The translations under genes and the position numbers were made by a program. 33,185 bases of DNA from Rhizomicrobium sp. (GTDB lineage Bacteria; Pseudomonadota; Alphaproteobacteria; Micropepsales; Micropepsaceae): the NCBI GenBank assembly GCA_031291635.1, contig JARLIR010000149.1, positions 1 through 33,185 on the forward strand. Reading direction: 5' to 3'. This document shows positions 8,410 through 16,147 of this stretch, one piece after another. Within the stretch, counting starts at the first letter, position 1. Every line of letters starts with the position of its first letter. The notes below the pieces were generated by a model that worked only from the letters and a program-made list of their open reading frames with translations, did not search any database and was not told where the DNA came from.

Positions 8410-8449
8410 CGTTCGGCTTCATCGATAATCATTCCAGAGAAGACCCTTT

Positions 8450-9433
8450 ATGACGGTACTGGTGACAGGAGGGTGCGGCTATATCGGTTGCCACCTGGTT
8501 TGGGCCTTGCACGACCGAGGGGCGCCCGTTGTGGTGCTCGACAACCTCTCCACCGGCTTCGATTGGGCGATTCCGAAGGATGTGATGCTGGTGCGCGGCG
8601 ATATCGGCGATGGCCGCTTGCTCGACCGTACCTTGCGCGAACAGCAAATCGACACCGTGATCCATTTCGCCGCCTCCAGCGTGGTGCCGGAAAGCGTTGC
8701 CGATCCGCTGGCGTTTTACGGCAATAACACGGGCAAATCGCGCAATCTGCTGGCGGCGGCGGTACGGGCCGGGGTCAAGACCTTCCTGTTTTCCTCAACT
8801 GCCGCGGTCTATGGCAATCCCAAGATCGTGCCGGTGCGCGAAGATGCTGAGACCAGCCCGATGTCGCCTTACGGCGCCTCCAAGCTGATGACCGAAATGA
8901 TGCTGGCCGATGTCTCAAGGGCCCATGATTTTCACTATGCCGCTTTGCGCTATTTCAACGTCGCCGGGGCCGATCCCAGCGGGCGCTGCGGCCAATCCAC
9001 CGCCAAAGCCTCGCATCTGATCAAAGCCGCATGCGAAACCGCTCTAGGGCTGCGACCCGAGATCGAAGTCTTCGGCAGCGATTTTGAGACTCCCGATGGC
9101 ACCGGCGTGCGCGATTACATCCATGTCTCGGATCTGGTCGACGCCCATTTGCTGATCCTCGATCAGCTACGGGCCAAGAAGGCCAATCTGGTGCTCAATT
9201 GCGGCTATGGCCGCGGCTTTTCGGTGCTGGAAGTCTTGGCGGCAGTGGAACGCGCGGCAGGACGGGAATTTCCCATCCGCTACAGCGCGCGCCGCCCTGG
9301 CGACCCGGCCATTGCTTATGCCTCGACCGAATTGCTGCATCAGGTGATCGATTGGCAGCCCAAATGGAATGATATCGACGCCATCGTCGGCCATGCTTTG
9401 GCTTGGGAAAAGCGCCTTTTGGGAAAGTCCTGA
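8450..9433 (+). CDS. galE: UDP-glucose 4-epimerase
   Basis: 327 residues, an extended short-chain dehydrogenase. It interconverts UDP-glucose and UDP-galactose using bound NAD. The NAD loop TGGCGYIG is at residues 6-13, the acidic residue after beta-2 is Asp31 (VVLDNLSTG), and the catalytic set is SST (115-117) with Tyr141 and Lys145 in YGASK. ALRYFNVAGADP and VRDYIHVSDL are typical of GalE. Length is close to the 330-340 usual for the family. It lies three bases before a glycosyltransferase and heads a galE-GT4-GT4 run, so it probably supplies UDP-galactose for the same glycan. GalE is more likely than a UDP-GlcNAc or UDP-glucuronate epimerase, but specificity is not proven. Confidence 0.88.
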   Translation: MTVLVTGGCGYIGCHLVWALHDRGAPVVVLDNLSTGFDWAIPKDVMLVRGDIGDGRLLDRTLREQQIDTVIHFAASSVVPESVADPLAFYGNNTGKSRNLLAAAVRAGVKTFLFSSTAAVYGNPKIVPVREDAETSPMSPYGASKLMTEMMLADVSRAHDFHYAALRYFNVAGADPSGRCGQSTAKASHLIKAACETALGLRPEIEVFGSDFETPDGTGVRDYIHVSDLVDAHLLILDQLRAKKANLVLNCGYGRGFSVLEVLAAVERAAGREFPIRYSARRPGDPAIAYASTELLHQVIDWQPKWNDIDAIVGHALAWEKRLLGKS

Positions 9434-9436
9434 ACC

Positions 9437-10561
9437 ATGCCGCGGGTCTTGCATGTCGTCGTTGCCGGCGCGGTGGGCGGTGCGGAGCAGTTTCTGGTCA
9501 ATCTCGCCAGCCGTCCGCAACTCTCCGGCGCCGAGCATGTGGTGGCGTTGATGACCCCAAACCCCAAGCTGCGGGCGCTGTTTGTGGGCGCGGGTTTGGC
9601 AGTGCGTGATCGCGGGATGGTGCGGGAAAATCCGCTCGCCACGCTGACACGCAGCTTGGGGCCGTTTGACATTGCCTGGCTGGCGCAAGTTGCGCGCGAA
9701 GAGAAGGCTGACCTTCTCCATGCCCACACCTACGGCTCGCATCTGCTCGCGGCGCGCACCGGCTTGCGCGTTGGAATACCGGTACTGCGCACCGAACATG
9801 GCACCCGCCATTATCGCGATCCCAGCTGCGGTCTCTATCGCCATTGGGCCTTGCGCCACACGACCCGCGTCGCCGCCGTCAGCAGCTACGTCGCCGATTT
9901 CGTCGCCAGCGTGGCACCGGCAGCGGCGGAGAAAATCGAGGTAGTGCTCAATGGCATCGACATGGCGCGTTTTGCGCCGGTGCCGCCGCTGGAAACAGGC
10001 CCCTTCACCTTTGCTGCGGTCGGTCGCCTCGATCCCGTCAAACGGCTGCAAATCGCGATTGCAGCAATGGCGCAGTCACCGGACGTGCATCTGAACATCG
10101 TCGGCGATGGCGCCGAGCGCGGCATGCTGGAGGCGCTGGTGCGCCGCCACGGGCTGGAAGCGCGCGTGCACTTTCTCGGCCACTTGCCCGATCCGCGCGC
10201 GGCCATCGCCGGCTGTGACGCCCTGCTCAACACCACTCGCGCTGAAGGCTTGCCGCTGGCCGTGCTCGAAGGCGCCGCCATGGGCCGCCCGACGCTCGGC
10301 TTTGCAGGTGGCGGCATGCCGGAAGTGGTGCAGGACCAATCCACCGGCTGGTTGGTGCGCGACGATACCACCGAAGGCTGGGCTGCGGCGCTTCAGCAGG
10401 CCGGGGCCAATCGCGTCCTCGCCGCAAGCTATGGCCACGCCGCTCGCGCCTGGGTGGAAAGCCGCTTTGACATCGACACTATGTGCAAACGCTACGGGCT
10501 CGTTTATAGCGCCCTGATCGACCCGCAGCGCTCTTGCGCTTGCCGCCTCCAACAAGCGTGA
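9437..10561 (+). CDS. GT4-family glycosyltransferase
   Basis: 374 residues with two Rossmann-like domains. The N-terminal part reads MPRVLHVVVAGAVGGAEQFL, with the GGAE loop common in GT4 enzymes, then LLHAHTYGSHLLAA and RTEHGTRHY. The donor domain contains VVLNGIDMARF, AVGRLDPVKRLQIAI, VGDGAERGMLEAL, NTTRAEGLPLAVLEGAAMGRPTL (EX7E as EGLPLAVLE), and GGMPEVVQDQSTGWLV. No membrane span is obvious. It begins three bases after galE and ends eight bases before the next glycosyltransferase, so the three genes are almost certainly one transcript. Donor and acceptor unknown. Confidence 0.9.
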   Translation: MPRVLHVVVAGAVGGAEQFLVNLASRPQLSGAEHVVALMTPNPKLRALFVGAGLAVRDRGMVRENPLATLTRSLGPFDIAWLAQVAREEKADLLHAHTYGSHLLAARTGLRVGIPVLRTEHGTRHYRDPSCGLYRHWALRHTTRVAAVSSYVADFVASVAPAAAEKIEVVLNGIDMARFAPVPPLETGPFTFAAVGRLDPVKRLQIAIAAMAQSPDVHLNIVGDGAERGMLEALVRRHGLEARVHFLGHLPDPRAAIAGCDALLNTTRAEGLPLAVLEGAAMGRPTLGFAGGGMPEVVQDQSTGWLVRDDTTEGWAAALQQAGANRVLAASYGHAARAWVESRFDIDTMCKRYGLVYSALIDPQRSCACRLQQA

Positions 10562-10568
10562 CCCCGCT

Positions 10569-11816
10569 ATGCCGTCCAAGCCTTTGCGCGTTCTGTTCAT
10601 TAACGACACCTCGCGCAATGGCGGGCCGGGACGGACGATCCTTTACATCACCAAATTCCTTGATCCGGCGCTGGTGCATCGCACCATCCTGATTCCGCGC
10701 GAAGGCATCGTCAGCAAGAGGCTGATCGCCGCCCATGCCGCCGAAGTGCTGTTTCACGAAGCGGGCCTCTTGGAGCATCCCTTCGAACCCCTGTCGCGGC
10801 CGATGGAGCGCGAGGATTTCGCGGCGTCTTTGCCGCTGAAACTGGCGCGTCTGTTGGGCAATATCGGCCGGGCGACCGCAGGCTTCGTGCGGTTGTGGCG
10901 ACGTATCAAGCGCGAAAAATACGATCTTATCTTCTGCAACGGCACTTCCGCGGGGTTTCTGGGTGGCGCTTTGGCAGCGGTAACCGGCGTACCCGCCATC
11001 TGGCATGTGCTTTATCCTTCGGTGGCTCCGGCGATCCGCGGATTGCACCAGCGCCTTGCGGCGGGCAAACACCTCAAGCTGATCATCTGCGTCTCCAAAC
11101 CCTGCGAGCCGCAATTCGATCATTGCCGGGCCAAAGTGCGCGCCATTCAGACCGCACTTGATATTGAAGAGTTCGATGGCCGTGGTGTGGAGCCAGCCTT
11201 GCGGCGTGAACTCGCTCTTTCCGCCGACACCGTGATCTTCGGTAGCCATGGCCGCATCGTGCCGCGCAAGGGCTTTATTGAGATGGTCCGTGCCGCCAAG
11301 ATCGTCCACACGCGGCTCAGCGAAGAAGAACGCAGACGCTGCCGCTTCATCGTGCTGGGCGACACACCGCAGGATATGCATCCCGACCACCGCATCGAAT
11401 GCCAGGAATTGGCGGAAGAACTGGGGCTGACCGGCTTTGTGCAATTCATCGGCTTTCGCGCTGATCCCCGCGCTTATGTCGCCGATTTCGATGTCGCGGT
11501 GGTGCCCAGCATCTATGAAGATCCCCTGCCCCGCGCCGTGATGGAAGCCATGGCGATGGGCAAAGCCATCCTCGCTTTCGCCATGGGCGGCATCGCCGAA
11601 ATGGTGGCCGACGGCACGGAAGGGCGGCTCTACAGCGGCAAGCCCCCGGATATCGAGGGGCTGGCGGAGGGCTGTCTGGCCTATTTCCGCGATTCGGAGC
11701 TGCGCCGCCGCCATGGCGCTGCGGCACGAGCGCGCATCGAGCGTGACTTTGATTCGCGTAAACATGCCCGCCGATTGCAGGAAGAAATGTTCCGAATCGC
11801 CCAAGACGGGCCTTAA
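10569..11816 (+). CDS. GT4-family glycosyltransferase
   Basis: 415 residues. The N-terminal domain begins LRVLFINDTSRNGGPGRTIL, a GGPGR acceptor loop seen in many GT4 enzymes, followed by LIFCNGTSAGFLGG and IWHVLYPSVAP. The C-terminal donor domain has GRIVPRKGFIEMVRAAKIV, FIVLGDTPQD, FIGFRADPRAYVADFDVAVVPS, and the EDPLPRAVMEAMAMGKAI version of the E/D-x7-E motif. It is the last gene of the galE operon. The following 167 bp hold inverted repeats. It likely works on the same glycan as its neighbour, with unknown linkage. Confidence 0.9.
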   Translation: MPSKPLRVLFINDTSRNGGPGRTILYITKFLDPALVHRTILIPREGIVSKRLIAAHAAEVLFHEAGLLEHPFEPLSRPMEREDFAASLPLKLARLLGNIGRATAGFVRLWRRIKREKYDLIFCNGTSAGFLGGALAAVTGVPAIWHVLYPSVAPAIRGLHQRLAAGKHLKLIICVSKPCEPQFDHCRAKVRAIQTALDIEEFDGRGVEPALRRELALSADTVIFGSHGRIVPRKGFIEMVRAAKIVHTRLSEEERRRCRFIVLGDTPQDMHPDHRIECQELAEELGLTGFVQFIGFRADPRAYVADFDVAVVPSIYEDPLPRAVMEAMAMGKAILAFAMGGIAEMVADGTEGRLYSGKPPDIEGLAEGCLAYFRDSELRRRHGAAARARIERDFDSRKHARRLQEEMFRIAQDGP

Positions 11817-11883
11817 GCGCCTGAAAGCACTACGCAGTGGCCAACCATTCCCAGCAAATCGGCTGGCGGGGCGCCATTGGGGC

Positions 11884-11931
11884 TTGGTTCTGATAGGGTT
11901 TTCCCATTAAGAATGAGGCCGTTAGAACCAA
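11884..11931. repeat. 8-bp inverted repeat between GT4 and acp genes
   Basis: TTGGTTCT (11884-11891) and AGAACCAA (11924-11931) are perfect reverse complements 32 bp apart. A small GGG-TTTT-CCC hairpin (11896-11905) lies inside. It follows the stop of the last galE-operon gene and precedes acp, so it could end the first transcript or act as an operator for acp. No T-run follows. Confidence 0.4.
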
Positions 11932-11941
11932 AACGCCTTCC

Positions 11942-11961
11942 GGGCTGCGCCTTTGCAGCCC
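11942..11961 (+). promoter_or_regulatory. perfect hairpin in the acp leader
   Basis: GGGCTGC and GCAGCCC form a perfect 7-bp stem with the 6-base loop GCCTTT, ending 22 bases before the acp ATG. It lacks a following T-run, so a leader hairpin is as likely as a terminator. Confidence 0.4.
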
Positions 11962-11983
11962 TCACTGCCGGGGACGCCAGCTC

Positions 11984-12250
11984 ATGATCGATGAAAGGGA
12001 CATTTTCGAAATTGTCGCCAAACAGGCCAAGGTGGAGCCTTCTGCTCTCACAGCCGACGTCCTGTTGTCCGATCTCGAATTGCAGTCCATCGATGTGGTC
12101 GAACTCGTTTTCGCCATCGAAGAGAAATTCGATATTCAGGTGCCCTATTCGCCCAGCGATCAGGACTCAGCGGGTATTTCGTTCAAATCCGTGGGCGAGA
12201 TCATCGAGGCCGTCAACAAGCTGGTCGCCGAGCAGCATCCGGCAGCCTGA
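11984..12250 (+). CDS. acyl carrier protein, probably pathway-dedicated
   Basis: 88 residues, acidic, with the four-helix acyl carrier layout. The phosphopantetheine site is Ser35 in ELQSIDVVELVFAIEEKFDI; the residue before the serine is Gln34 rather than the usual Asp. The following IQVPYSP and SVGEIIEAVNKLV match helices III-IV. The leader has GGGGA ten bases before ATG. It is followed 46 bp later by a ketosynthase, a pairing seen for NodF/NodE and for AcpXL with its elongation enzymes, so a role in making a special acyl chain for a glycolipid is likely. It does not look like the housekeeping fabD-fabG-acpP-fabF arrangement. Confidence 0.85.
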   Translation: MIDERDIFEIVAKQAKVEPSALTADVLLSDLELQSIDVVELVFAIEEKFDIQVPYSPSDQDSAGISFKSVGEIIEAVNKLVAEQHPAA

Positions 12251-12296
12251 CTGTCTGCACCGCTTTTGCCAGTAAACACTTGAAAGACACTGCCGC

Positions 12297-13502
12297 ATGA
12301 ATCGCGTCGTCATCACGGGCATGGGGATCGTCTCGCCGCTCGGCAACAGTGCCGATGAGATGCGCGATAGCCTGTCCAAAGGCGCGAGTGGTATCGGGCC
12401 GATTCAATCCGTGCCCCATGACGGCCTCATCATCAAGATCGGCGCCGAGGTCAAGAATTACGATCCCGCCGCGCATTTTACCGACAAGCAGCTCGGGCTG
12501 ATGGACCGTTGCGCCCAGTTGGCGGTGATGGCTTCGCGTCAAGCCGTGGCCCAAAGCGGGCTCAATTTCCGCGACGGCTCGGGCGCCAAGACCGCCACCA
12601 TCATCGGCGCCGGTGTCGGCGGGATGCAGACGCTGGATGAAAGCTTCCATCGCATTTATGCCGAAGGGGCCCGCCGCGCCCATCCTTTGACCGTGCCTAA
12701 GTTGATGATCTCGGCGCCCATGAGCCACATCACCATGGAACATGGCATCACCGGCCCGTCCTTCACGGTGGCGAGTGCTTGCGCTTCTTCCAATCACGCC
12801 ATTGGCGTCGCGTATCAGATGGTGCGCTCCGGCATGGTTGAAGCGGCTGTCACGGGTGGCACCGAAGCGGTGTTCTGCTTTGGCAGCTTCAAAGCCTGGG
12901 AAGCCTTGCGCGTGATGGCACCCGATACCTGCCGTCCCTTCTCTAAGGGCCGCGCCGGGATGGTGCTGGCCGAAGGGGCAGGTATTTTCGTGCTGGAAAA
13001 TTATGACCGCGCCAAAGCCCGCGGCGCCGAGATTTTGGGGGAGATCATCGGCTTCGGTATGAGTTCGGATGCCGCCGATATCGTGCTGCCGTCGGTCAGC
13101 GGTGCCGCCGCGGCGATCCAAGCCTGCCTCGATGATGCCGGGCTGAATCCCGAAGATGTCGATTACATCAATGCCCATGGCACCGGCACCTATGCCAACG
13201 ATGCCACCGAGACCAAAGCCATCCATGCCGTGTTCGGCGAAACGGCCAAGAAAATTCCGGTCTCGTCCACCAAGTCGATGCATGGCCACGGTTTGGGTGG
13301 GGCTGGCGCCATCGAATTGGCGGCGACACTGGTGGCGATGCAAGGCAGCTTTATTCCGCCCACCGCCAATTACGTCGAACCCGATCCGGCTTGCGACCTC
13401 GACTACGTGCCCAACATAGCGCGGCAAGGCGCGATAAAAGTCGCGATCTCCAACTCCTTCGCCTTCGGCGGCCACAACGCCGTGTTGGCGATAAAGCGGT
13501 AG
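12297..13502 (+). CDS. beta-ketoacyl-ACP synthase (KAS II/FabF-like)
   Basis: 401 residues with a complete thiolase-fold ketosynthase. It condenses an acyl chain with malonyl-ACP. The active-site Cys162 lies in TVASACASSNHAIG. The two histidines are His294 in INAHGTGTYAND and His331 in KSMHGHGLGGAG, with Lys326 before it; in most FabF proteins the motif reads KSMTGH, so His329 replaces Thr. The C-terminus has SNSFAFGGHNAVLAIKR. Adjacency to the small acyl carrier protein suggests the pair elongates a dedicated acyl chain, in the manner of NodF-NodE or long-chain lipid A synthesis. A strong hairpin follows the stop. Confidence 0.88.
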   Translation: MNRVVITGMGIVSPLGNSADEMRDSLSKGASGIGPIQSVPHDGLIIKIGAEVKNYDPAAHFTDKQLGLMDRCAQLAVMASRQAVAQSGLNFRDGSGAKTATIIGAGVGGMQTLDESFHRIYAEGARRAHPLTVPKLMISAPMSHITMEHGITGPSFTVASACASSNHAIGVAYQMVRSGMVEAAVTGGTEAVFCFGSFKAWEALRVMAPDTCRPFSKGRAGMVLAEGAGIFVLENYDRAKARGAEILGEIIGFGMSSDAADIVLPSVSGAAAAIQACLDDAGLNPEDVDYINAHGTGTYANDATETKAIHAVFGETAKKIPVSSTKSMHGHGLGGAGAIELAATLVAMQGSFIPPTANYVEPDPACDLDYVPNIARQGAIKVAISNSFAFGGHNAVLAIKR

Positions 13503-13517
13503 AGCGCCCCCCTTCTA

Positions 13518-13603
13518 CGTCATGGCCGCCCTTGAGGCGGCCATTCCTTTCGTTGTCCGAACAGGTTCGCCACTGGATGGCCGGGTCAAGCCCGGCCATG
13601 ACG
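13518..13603. repeat. paired REP/BIME-like hairpin repeat
   Basis: Two hairpins sit head to head. The first is 13522-13544. The second is ATGGCCGGG with CCCGGCCAT (13577-13599), 9-bp stem and loop TCAAG. The outer edges CGTCATGGCC (13518-13527) and GGCCATGACG (13594-13603) are perfect reverse complements. Very similar ATGGCCGGG/CCCGGCCAT hairpins are, from memory, common between genes in alphaproteobacterial genomes. This unit lies between the convergent ketosynthase and M18 peptidase genes. Confidence 0.65.
13522..13544 (+). terminator. rho-independent-like terminator after KAS
   Basis: ATGGCCGCC and GGCGGCCAT form a perfect 9-bp GC-rich stem with loop CTTGA, 20 bases after the ketosynthase stop. 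A T-rich stretch (TCCTTTCGTT) follows. It probably ends the acp-ketosynthase transcript and is also the left half of the paired hairpin repeat listed separately. Confidence 0.6.
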
Positions 13604-13610
13604 GATATCC

Positions 13611-14897
13611 CTAACCCGTCAAGCGATCTTCCGCCGCGAAGAACGCGGTGAACGCAGCGATGGTCAGCGCCACGTCGCCAGCCCCGGCCAACTCGCGTGC
13701 CGAATGCATCGCCAGCATGGGTGAGCCGACATCGATACCGCTGATGCCGAGACTGGTGGTCATGATCGGGCCGATCGAAGAGCCGCGGCCATGGTCGCAG
13801 CGATAACGGAAGCGTTGCAGCGGCACGCCCGCCTTTTTGCAGATGAGCGAGAACCATGCCTCGGCAGCCGGGCCGATGGCATAATTGCCCATCGAGCCGC
13901 TTTTCAGCGCCAGACCTTTGTTGAGCTCCGGCACATGACCGGGATCGGTGGCGCTGATGAAGCCGGGATGTTCGCTATGGGCCATGTCGGCGCTAACCAC
14001 GACGGAGCGGGCCTTGGCGCGCCAAACCTCTTCTTCGGCGGTGGCGCCCACGACGCGATGTATGATGCCATCGACGGTGTTGGAACGGGCGCCGGTGTAA
14101 GTCTGACTGCCGATCTCTTCGGAATCGTAAAGCGCCACCATTTGCGTCCACGGCCTGACACTGGGCTGGGCCAGAAGCGCGGCTAGCGCCGTATAGCAGC
14201 TGAAAAGATTGTCGAGGCGCGGCGCACTGATCAGACTGCCGCCTGCTCCGATGCGGCGGGCGGGATCGGCATCCGACAATTCGAGATCGAGGCTGAGGAT
14301 TGGGCCAGGATCGCTTCCCAATTGGGCTTTGGCGGCCTCGGCAATGAGTTCCATGCCACTGGCCTCACCATCGCCGATCACGAGAGCAAAATCCTTCTCG
14401 CGGTCGAAGCTGTAGCTGTCGCTGCCTTTGTCCTGGCGCAGATGAATGGCGAGCGAGACGGCGCGCACTGGTAACTGATCGAGCGAGACCAACACACGGG
14501 TGATATCGGTGTCGCCGCAATAAAGCGCGCCGGAGAGCTTCAGATCGCGATCGAGCCAGCTGTAAAGCAGCGGCCCGCCATAAATTTCGGTGGTGAGATA
14601 GCGCTGGTTGCGCGATTTCATATCCGGCCGCGGCCGCAGCTTCAGGGTCGGGCTGTCGGTGTGGGCGACGACGATGCGCAAGCCCTCCTCTGCCGCGATG
14701 CCGGTGCCTTGGCGCCACGCCACGATGGTCTTGCCCCCCCGGATGACGAAATAGCCCTTGCCCGCTTCCAGCTGCCAGCGCCCGGATTCGCTCAATTCGC
14801 TAAAACCCGCTGCCGTCAGCAGCGCTGCCGCTTCCACCACCGCATGATAAGGCGACGGGGCTTTGTTGAGAAAGGCGAGGAGCTGATCAGCTGTCAT
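13611..14897 (-). CDS. M18 family zinc aminopeptidase
   Basis: 428 residues from ATG at 14897 (MTADQLLAFLNKAPSPYHAV, the classic M18 opening). An in-frame ATG nine codons earlier adds an unlikely tail. Expected metal ligands and catalytic residues are present: His79 in VVAHTDSP, Asp229 in APRLDNL, Glu260-Glu261 in YDSEEIGS, Asp304 in SADMAHS, and His398 in MLAMHSARE. M18 enzymes form large cytosolic dodecamers and remove N-terminal, often acidic, residues from peptides. There is no functional link to its neighbours. It is transcribed away from the aldose epimerase gene, sharing a divergent intergenic region of about 130 bp. Confidence 0.92.
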   Translation of the reverse strand: MTADQLLAFLNKAPSPYHAVVEAAALLTAAGFSELSESGRWQLEAGKGYFVIRGGKTIVAWRQGTGIAAEEGLRIVVAHTDSPTLKLRPRPDMKSRNQRYLTTEIYGGPLLYSWLDRDLKLSGALYCGDTDITRVLVSLDQLPVRAVSLAIHLRQDKGSDSYSFDREKDFALVIGDGEASGMELIAEAAKAQLGSDPGPILSLDLELSDADPARRIGAGGSLISAPRLDNLFSCYTALAALLAQPSVRPWTQMVALYDSEEIGSQTYTGARSNTVDGIIHRVVGATAEEEVWRAKARSVVVSADMAHSEHPGFISATDPGHVPELNKGLALKSGSMGNYAIGPAAEAWFSLICKKAGVPLQRFRYRCDHGRGSSIGPIMTTSLGISGIDVGSPMLAMHSARELAGAGDVALTIAAFTAFFAAEDRLTG

Positions 14898-14954
14898 CGG
14901 CGAAGACCTGAGAACGCGGGGCACACACCATCGTGAGCGGGGGCAGCATAGAGT

Positions 14955-14982
14955 TTGAATTGGCGTTTGTCCGCCTTAATAT
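14955..14982 (+). promoter_or_regulatory. candidate sigma-70-type promoter for aldose 1-epimerase
   Basis: TTGAAT (14955-14960) and TAATAT (14977-14982) are separated by 16 bp and lie 48 bp before the ATG at 15031. Both hexamers are close to consensus for this GC-rich sequence. A GGGGG/GGGGA stretch near 15018 may be the ribosome site. Confidence 0.45.
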
Positions 14983-15030
14983 GCTCGCAAAGGCGTCGCG
15001 GCGCCGGGACAAAAAGGGGGCGGGGATAGC

Positions 15031-16134
15031 ATGCGAAACGCACGGATAGTACCGGCAGCATTGTGTTTGATCGCTGCGATGGGGCTGACTATGGCGAGCC
15101 AGGCGGCGGTGGAAAAGACCGATTTCGGCACCACAGCAGACGGCCAAAGGGTGGAACTCTACACCCTGACCAACAACAACGGCCTGCAAGCGCGCATTTC
15201 CACCTTTGGCGCCGTGCTGGTTTCGCTGAAAGCGCCGGACCGCGCCGGACGCCTCGCCAATATCGTGCTCGGCTTCGATAACGCTGAAGCCTACGAGCAG
15301 AGCAACTCCTATTATGGCGCCACCATTGGCCGCTATGCCAACCGTATTGCCGCGGGCCACTTCACCCTGGATGGCCAAAGCTACCAATTGCCGATCAACA
15401 GCGGGCTCAACACGTTGCATGGCGGTATCAAAGGTTTCCACAAGCACTTATGGACAGCGGAACGCCTGCTCAAAGATAGTGTGAAACTGACCTATGTCAG
15501 CGCCGATGGCGAAGAAGGTTTTCCCGGCGCGCTGACGCTGACGGTGATCTATCGGTTGCGTCAGGACAATGCGCTCAGCATTCGTTATGAGGCAACCACC
15601 ACCAAGCCGACAGTGATCAATTTCACCAACCACAGCTATTTCAATCTGTCGGGCAATCCCGAAACACCGATTACCGGCGAGACACTGTCGATCAACGCTG
15701 ACACATACACAGCCGTTGATGGCAACCTGATCCCAACGGGCGAGATCAAGCCGGTTGCGGGCACGCCGTTTGATTTTCGTTCCGCCACGGTGATCGGCGC
15801 ACGCCTTGGCGCTGCCGATGCACAGATGAATATCACCAAAGGCTATGACCTCAATTGGGTGCTGAACAAACCCACAGCGGGAACCATGACCGCCGCAGCA
15901 GTGCTGTCCGATCCGGTAAGCGGGCGGGTGCTGCTCGTGCATACCGAAGAGCCTGGGCTGCAGTTCTATTCCGGCAATATCATGACCAGCGGCGGCCCTA
16001 AGCATCCGATCGGATTATGCCTGGAAACACAGCATTTCCCGGATTCGCCCAACCACGCCAATTTCCCGACCACGGTGCTGCGGCCCGGCGAGACCTTTCA
16101 CAGCGAAACCGTTCTGCTGTTCCGCACACAGTAG
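15031..16134 (+). CDS. galM: exported aldose 1-epimerase (mutarotase)
   Basis: 367 residues. It interconverts alpha and beta anomers of hexoses or pentoses. Residues 1-26 form a signal peptide (ARIVPAALCLIAAMGLTMASQAA), so the protein is probably periplasmic. Family motifs are all present: IGRYANRIAAG (99-109), NTLHGG with His130, NHSYFNLSG with catalytic His201, and LCLETQHFPDSPNH with the catalytic base Glu332. A promoter-like sequence is upstream. It converges with the GNAT gene, whose stop is 13 bp away. Next to a GH115 gene, it may act on sugars released from plant polysaccharide. The symbol denotes the family; the sugar is not determined. Confidence 0.88.
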   Translation: MRNARIVPAALCLIAAMGLTMASQAAVEKTDFGTTADGQRVELYTLTNNNGLQARISTFGAVLVSLKAPDRAGRLANIVLGFDNAEAYEQSNSYYGATIGRYANRIAAGHFTLDGQSYQLPINSGLNTLHGGIKGFHKHLWTAERLLKDSVKLTYVSADGEEGFPGALTLTVIYRLRQDNALSIRYEATTTKPTVINFTNHSYFNLSGNPETPITGETLSINADTYTAVDGNLIPTGEIKPVAGTPFDFRSATVIGARLGAADAQMNITKGYDLNWVLNKPTAGTMTAAAVLSDPVSGRVLLVHTEEPGLQFYSGNIMTSGGPKHPIGLCLETQHFPDSPNHANFPTTVLRPGETFHSETVLLFRTQ

Positions 16135-16147
16135 GGCTGCGGGGCCG

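Larger units (their letters stand above)
8133..8449. other. divergent intergenic region with repeats, no gene
   Basis: This 317-bp stretch separates the leftward FemAB gene from rightward galE. No protein-like frame was seen. Near the FemAB start is an imperfect stem with core GCGGC (8145-8149) and GCCGC (8156-8160). The middle holds the repeat cluster listed separately, and the galE side holds a second inverted repeat. Convincing -35/-10 pairs with 16-18 bp spacing were not found by eye, although both genes must be transcribed from here. Confidence 0.6.

Noticed and set aside
8250..8453. A 67-codon open frame before galE
   Set aside because: No family resemblance or ribosome site was seen, and it runs through the repeat-containing intergenic region into the galE start.
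10479..11804. A 441-codon open frame on the minus strand, antisense to a glycosyltransferase
   Set aside because: It mirrors the codon structure of the plus-strand GT4 gene and shows no family motif of its own.
12213..13475. A 420-codon open frame on the minus strand, antisense to the ketosynthase
   Set aside because: It is low-complexity, Gly/His/Arg-rich shadow translation opposite a complete ketosynthase with all catalytic residues.
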